A DNA stretch of 9,680 nucleotides from Planctomycetaceae bacterium (lineage in GTDB: Bacteria > Planctomycetota > Planctomycetia > Pirellulales > Pirellulaceae), in contig JABHUV010000232.1 of assembly GCA_018658605.1 (NCBI GenBank), positions 1 through 9,680 of the forward strand. The letters are read 5' to 3'. Below, piece after piece: positions 7,106 through 9,680 of this stretch. Position 1 is the first letter of the stretch; every line of letters begins with the position of its first letter. A program made the translations under genes and the position numbers. The notes beneath the pieces are model-generated. The model ran no database searches. It saw nothing but the letters and a program-made list of their open reading frames with translations, and had not been told where the DNA came from.

Positions 7106-8098
7106 TTACTTATATGCAATCCGTGGATCGACAAATGCATATAGGATGTCGGCAAAGAGTTGCCCTAACAGGGTAAGTACCGAAAGTGAGAGTGTGAGTC
7201 CCATGATGACGGGATAGTCTCGCGTTCCAATACTGCGGAAATAAAGTTGTCCCATGCCGGGCCAATTAAACACTTGCTCCAGAATAATCGCGCCTCCTAG
7301 TAATGATGGAAGTGATAATCCGAGCAGGGTCACGAATGGGATAAGCGTGTTCCTAAAGGCGTGATGTAGAATGATCCGCATCTGCCCCAAGCCTTTGGCG
7401 CGAGCCGTGCGAATGTAATCTTGGCGAATTACTTCTTCCATGTTGGCTTTAATGAAACGACTGTAATAAGCTAAACTGACATATGTAAAACAGATAACTG
7501 GCAGCAACATGTGCTGCAACAAATCCCACGTTTGAGCGATTACTCCCATTTCGTCATAATCGGAATGGTGCATCCCCATCAGCGGTAATTCCCATGCCGT
7601 TCCACTAAGCTTGACGGCGAAGAACAACTGCAAAAAAAGAGCCGCAATAAACGATGGAATAGCGTATAGCATATATAAGCTAACGCCAGCGATTCGTTCA
7701 TCGAGCTTGCCACTGCGAATGGTGGACCACAGGCCAATAGGTATGGCGAGGAGGTATGCGATTACCAAAGATGGCACAGTAAGGAGCAGTGTCGCCAACA
7801 CGAGACTTTCGATGACGTCGGTGACAGGCTTTTTTTCGTTATAACTAATACCCATGTCGCCAGTGGCTAGATTACGGAGCCAGATCCAATAAGCTTCGTA
7901 GACTGGCTTATCGAGCCCATACGCTTTTTTAATGCGCTCTAAATCTTCGGCGCTGGGCATCTTATCCGGATTCATCATGGCGGGATCAGTATCCATCGGG
8001 CTACCAGGCATGAAGCGGATTAATGCATAGACAACCATCGTGATTAGCAACAGCGTGAGCAATCCCAATAGGATGCGGCGGATTAAATAGCCAGCCAT
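7106..8098 (-). CDS. DppB/OppB-type ABC permease
   Basis: The 330-residue integral membrane protein is of the usual length for this family. It begins MAGYLIRRILLGLLTLL, the standard first segment, and has six predicted membrane segments near 8-28, 98-122, 137-161, 192-213, 248-275 and 298-320. Family marks include RFMPGSP at 28-34, YGLDKP at 60-65, GDMGISY at 80-86, the EAA loop at about 227-250 (DYIRTARAKGLGQMRIILHH), VFNWPGMG at 276-283, and DPRIAYK at the C-terminus. The start is supported by AAGG six bases before the ATG, the clearest ribosome binding site in this operon. It lies 78 bp downstream of the solute-binding protein gene. The modest first loop (about 30-95) is closer to DppB than to the larger YejB. 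Peptide import is the likely role. Confidence 0.93.
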   Translation of the reverse strand: MAGYLIRRILLGLLTLLLITMVVYALIRFMPGSPMDTDPAMMNPDKMPSAEDLERIKKAYGLDKPVYEAYWIWLRNLATGDMGISYNEKKPVTDVIESLVLATLLLTVPSLVIAYLLAIPIGLWSTIRSGKLDERIAGVSLYMLYAIPSFIAALFLQLFFAVKLSGTAWELPLMGMHHSDYDEMGVIAQTWDLLQHMLLPVICFTYVSLAYYSRFIKANMEEVIRQDYIRTARAKGLGQMRIILHHAFRNTLIPFVTLLGLSLPSLLGGAIILEQVFNWPGMGQLYFRSIGTRDYPVIMGLTLSLSVLTLLGQLFADILYAFVDPRIAYK

Positions 8099-8176
8099 GA
8101 ATTGCCTTGTTTAACTTGGATTAGTTTGTGCAAATGATACGCGAAGTTAGGCTGCAGTGGAACAGTTGAGAAAAAT

Positions 8177-9680
8177 TTACTGCATACCGGCTGGTTTGAA
8201 AATGGTAGATTCACCCGGGCCATAATTATACGGGCCGCGAGCACTGTAATTGTATCCTCGTAACGACCGGTTAAATCCATAATAGGCATTACGGAAGTAA
8301 AGCCACGTATAGGGCTGGTCATCCCACAATTGCAGGTGGATTTTTTGGTAAATAGCCGCTCTTTTTTCAGGGTCGAGTTCTCGTTTACCATCTTCAAAAA
8401 GCTGATCAACGATCTTACTGGAATAACATCCATAGTTGCGACCAGCGTCGATAGCATTGGTTGTCCATAAATTCTCCGAAGTGTCTGGGTCAGCGCCCGT
8501 TCCCCAACCGGCAAAAATGGCGTCGAATTGATGATCGCGTGATAACTGCTGTAAGGTTGTAAATTCAACAGGCTTGACGTTACATATGATCCCAATTTGT
8601 TCTAAGTTCTCCCGTAGTAATGCGCAAATATCAATTCGCTCTTGTTTGTTGCTAGTCAATATAGTGAACTCGAACCGGACTTTTTTGCGGCCTTCAATTT
8701 TGCCGTCGAAATTGTTATCAAGTTCAACAATATTATCTAAATATCCGTCCTCATCGCTATCTTCCCAGCCGGCTTCTGCCAACAGGTCTTCTGCTTTATC
8801 AAGGTCTTGCGTGTACGGCGTTGGTAGTGTGGTTGGTGCCCAGCGAGAGGTTTTATGAAAAATACCTTGGGCTGCTTCATCGAGGCCAAAGCGATGACGG
8901 TCAAGCAGTTCTTGGTGGTTAAACGCATAGCTCATCGCCTTACGCACTCGGGCATCCCGAAAGAAAGGCGATCGATTGTTCCAACCGAAATAGTAATAGA
9001 CCCATTCTAGCGCGTATGATTTAGTATTGTTTTTATAGAATTCTTCGTCACTGGTTTGCGATTGCCATTGCTCTGGGGACAATTGCATTTCTTCAATGTC
9101 TCCTTTTTTTAACGCCAATAAAGCGGTACTGCTGTTTTCGACGATATGGAAGCGGATCGTCTCAAAATTAGGTTTTCTCCGAACTTCTTTGCCATCAACG
9201 GTGTAATAAGATTCGCGACGCTTGAGCACGATTTCTTGTCCTCGTGCGCGTTTTGTTATTTGATAAGCACCGCCGGTGATCGGGTTTTCGTCGAGAGCGA
9301 CGTGAGCCTCACTTTTGGCCATCGTGGGGTCTTCAGGCACCGTGCTTTCGTAAATGTGCTTAGGGATCACTGGAAAGTTAATATTCCATACGTTTGTGGC
9401 GAGTGACTCATTGTGGAAAAAAATGACCGTGTGGTCATCATAGGCATGGACGTATTTTAGTTGATCTGTACCTGAGCGTACGGCTGGGATCGGTACGCTT
9501 GAAGTCATGATGACCTGATAAGAATACGCGACGTCATGTGCCGTAATAGCGGTTCCGTCAGACCACAGCAAATCGTCCCGCATTATCACTTTGTCGTAGA
9601 GTCCGTCGGCAGATGTCTGCCATGAGACAACAACATCCGAGGAGGCAAACGGGACAAAATTCCAATCGAATCCAAACAGT
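8177..9680 (-). CDS. Family 5 extracellular solute-binding protein (peptide-type), N-terminus cut by window edge
   Basis: The frame stays open to the right edge with no stop, so the ATG at 9587-9589 is internal and 500 residues are visible. Upstream in-frame residues (for example FDWNFVPFASSD, ADGLYDKVIMRDD) continue the fold. The SBP_bac_5 marks are LLWSDGTAITAHDVAYSY soon after that ATG, NPITGGAYQ, FFRDARVRKAMSYAFN, GWGTGADPDTSENLW, and YTWLYFRNAYYGF near the end. The missing part should hold a signal peptide or lipobox. The protein would capture substrate outside the inner membrane and deliver it to the permeases downstream. Two acidic loops, DSDEDGYLDN and DNNFDGKIEG (8690-8761), resemble calcium-binding sites. 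It is the first visible gene of the four-gene importer, and the operon promoter must lie beyond the window. Family call is secure; oligopeptide specificity is inferred. Confidence 0.92.
   Translation of the reverse strand, partial: LFGFDWNFVPFASSDVVVSWQTSADGLYDKVIMRDDLLWSDGTAITAHDVAYSYQVIMTSSVPIPAVRSGTDQLKYVHAYDDHTVIFFHNESLATNVWNINFPVIPKHIYESTVPEDPTMAKSEAHVALDENPITGGAYQITKRARGQEIVLKRRESYYTVDGKEVRRKPNFETIRFHIVENSSTALLALKKGDIEEMQLSPEQWQSQTSDEEFYKNNTKSYALEWVYYYFGWNNRSPFFRDARVRKAMSYAFNHQELLDRHRFGLDEAAQGIFHKTSRWAPTTLPTPYTQDLDKAEDLLAEAGWEDSDEDGYLDNIVELDNNFDGKIEGRKKVRFEFTILTSNKQERIDICALLRENLEQIGIICNVKPVEFTTLQQLSRDHQFDAIFAGWGTGADPDTSENLWTTNAIDAGRNYGCYSSKIVDQLFEDGKRELDPEKRAAIYQKIHLQLWDDQPYTWLYFRNAYYGFNRSLRGYNYSARGPYNYGPGESTIFKPAGMQ

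Noticed and set aside
8083..8595. Minus-strand 170-codon open frame overlapping the end of the solute-binding protein gene
   Set aside because: It is a shifted-frame shadow of the solute-binding protein gene and the gap after it. The translation has no family features.
9475..9499. Inverted repeat AGCGTAC / GTACGCT with 11-base spacer
   Set aside because: It lies well inside the solute-binding protein coding sequence, where the codons fit the protein. It is probably chance.
9587..9589. ATG as the start of the solute-binding protein
   Set aside because: The frame continues upstream to the edge without a stop, the upstream residues fit the family fold, and starting here would leave no signal peptide for a protein that must be exported.

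Overview
The window is typical of a Planctomycetota chromosome, probably Pirellulales-like, although the family-level guess is inference. The evidence is a Tat-signal DUF1501 protein encoded just downstream of a stand-alone WD40 propeller, a short membrane-anchored DUF3179-like protein, moderate base composition, and a general scarcity of Shine-Dalgarno sequences. No RNA gene, mobile element, CRISPR array or origin is visible.

Layout. Positions 1-2339 (minus strand) hold a probable two-gene unit: a seven-bladed WD40 protein (1452-2339) followed 86 bp later by a DUF1501 protein (start at 1365) that runs off the left edge. A divergent regulatory stretch (2340-2548) carries a plausible promoter and a perfect 8-bp-arm palindrome. 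Next come two plus-strand genes: a small membrane-anchored DUF3179-like protein (2549-3133) and an unrecognised 276-residue protein (about 3213-4043). The gap between them contains a perfect 7-bp-arm palindrome.

Positions 4066-9680 (minus strand) hold a four-gene oligopeptide/dipeptide-type ABC importer. In transcription order these are a family 5 solute-binding protein (N-terminus beyond the right edge), a DppB/OppB-type permease, a DppC/OppC-type permease with a YejE-like periplasmic insertion, and one 619-residue protein that fuses both ATPases. All parts needed for an importer are present: extracytoplasmic capture, a two-subunit channel with EAA loops, and a paired ATPase. The substrate is probably a peptide but cannot be read from the sequence. 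The importer ends 22 bp from the convergent unknown gene, and its promoter must lie beyond 9680.

I do not see a clear new defence or biosynthetic system. The items most worth a second look are the unrecognised 276-residue protein, the two intergenic palindromes, the altered cysteine motif of the DUF3179-like protein, and the hybrid Yej/Dpp architecture of the importer.
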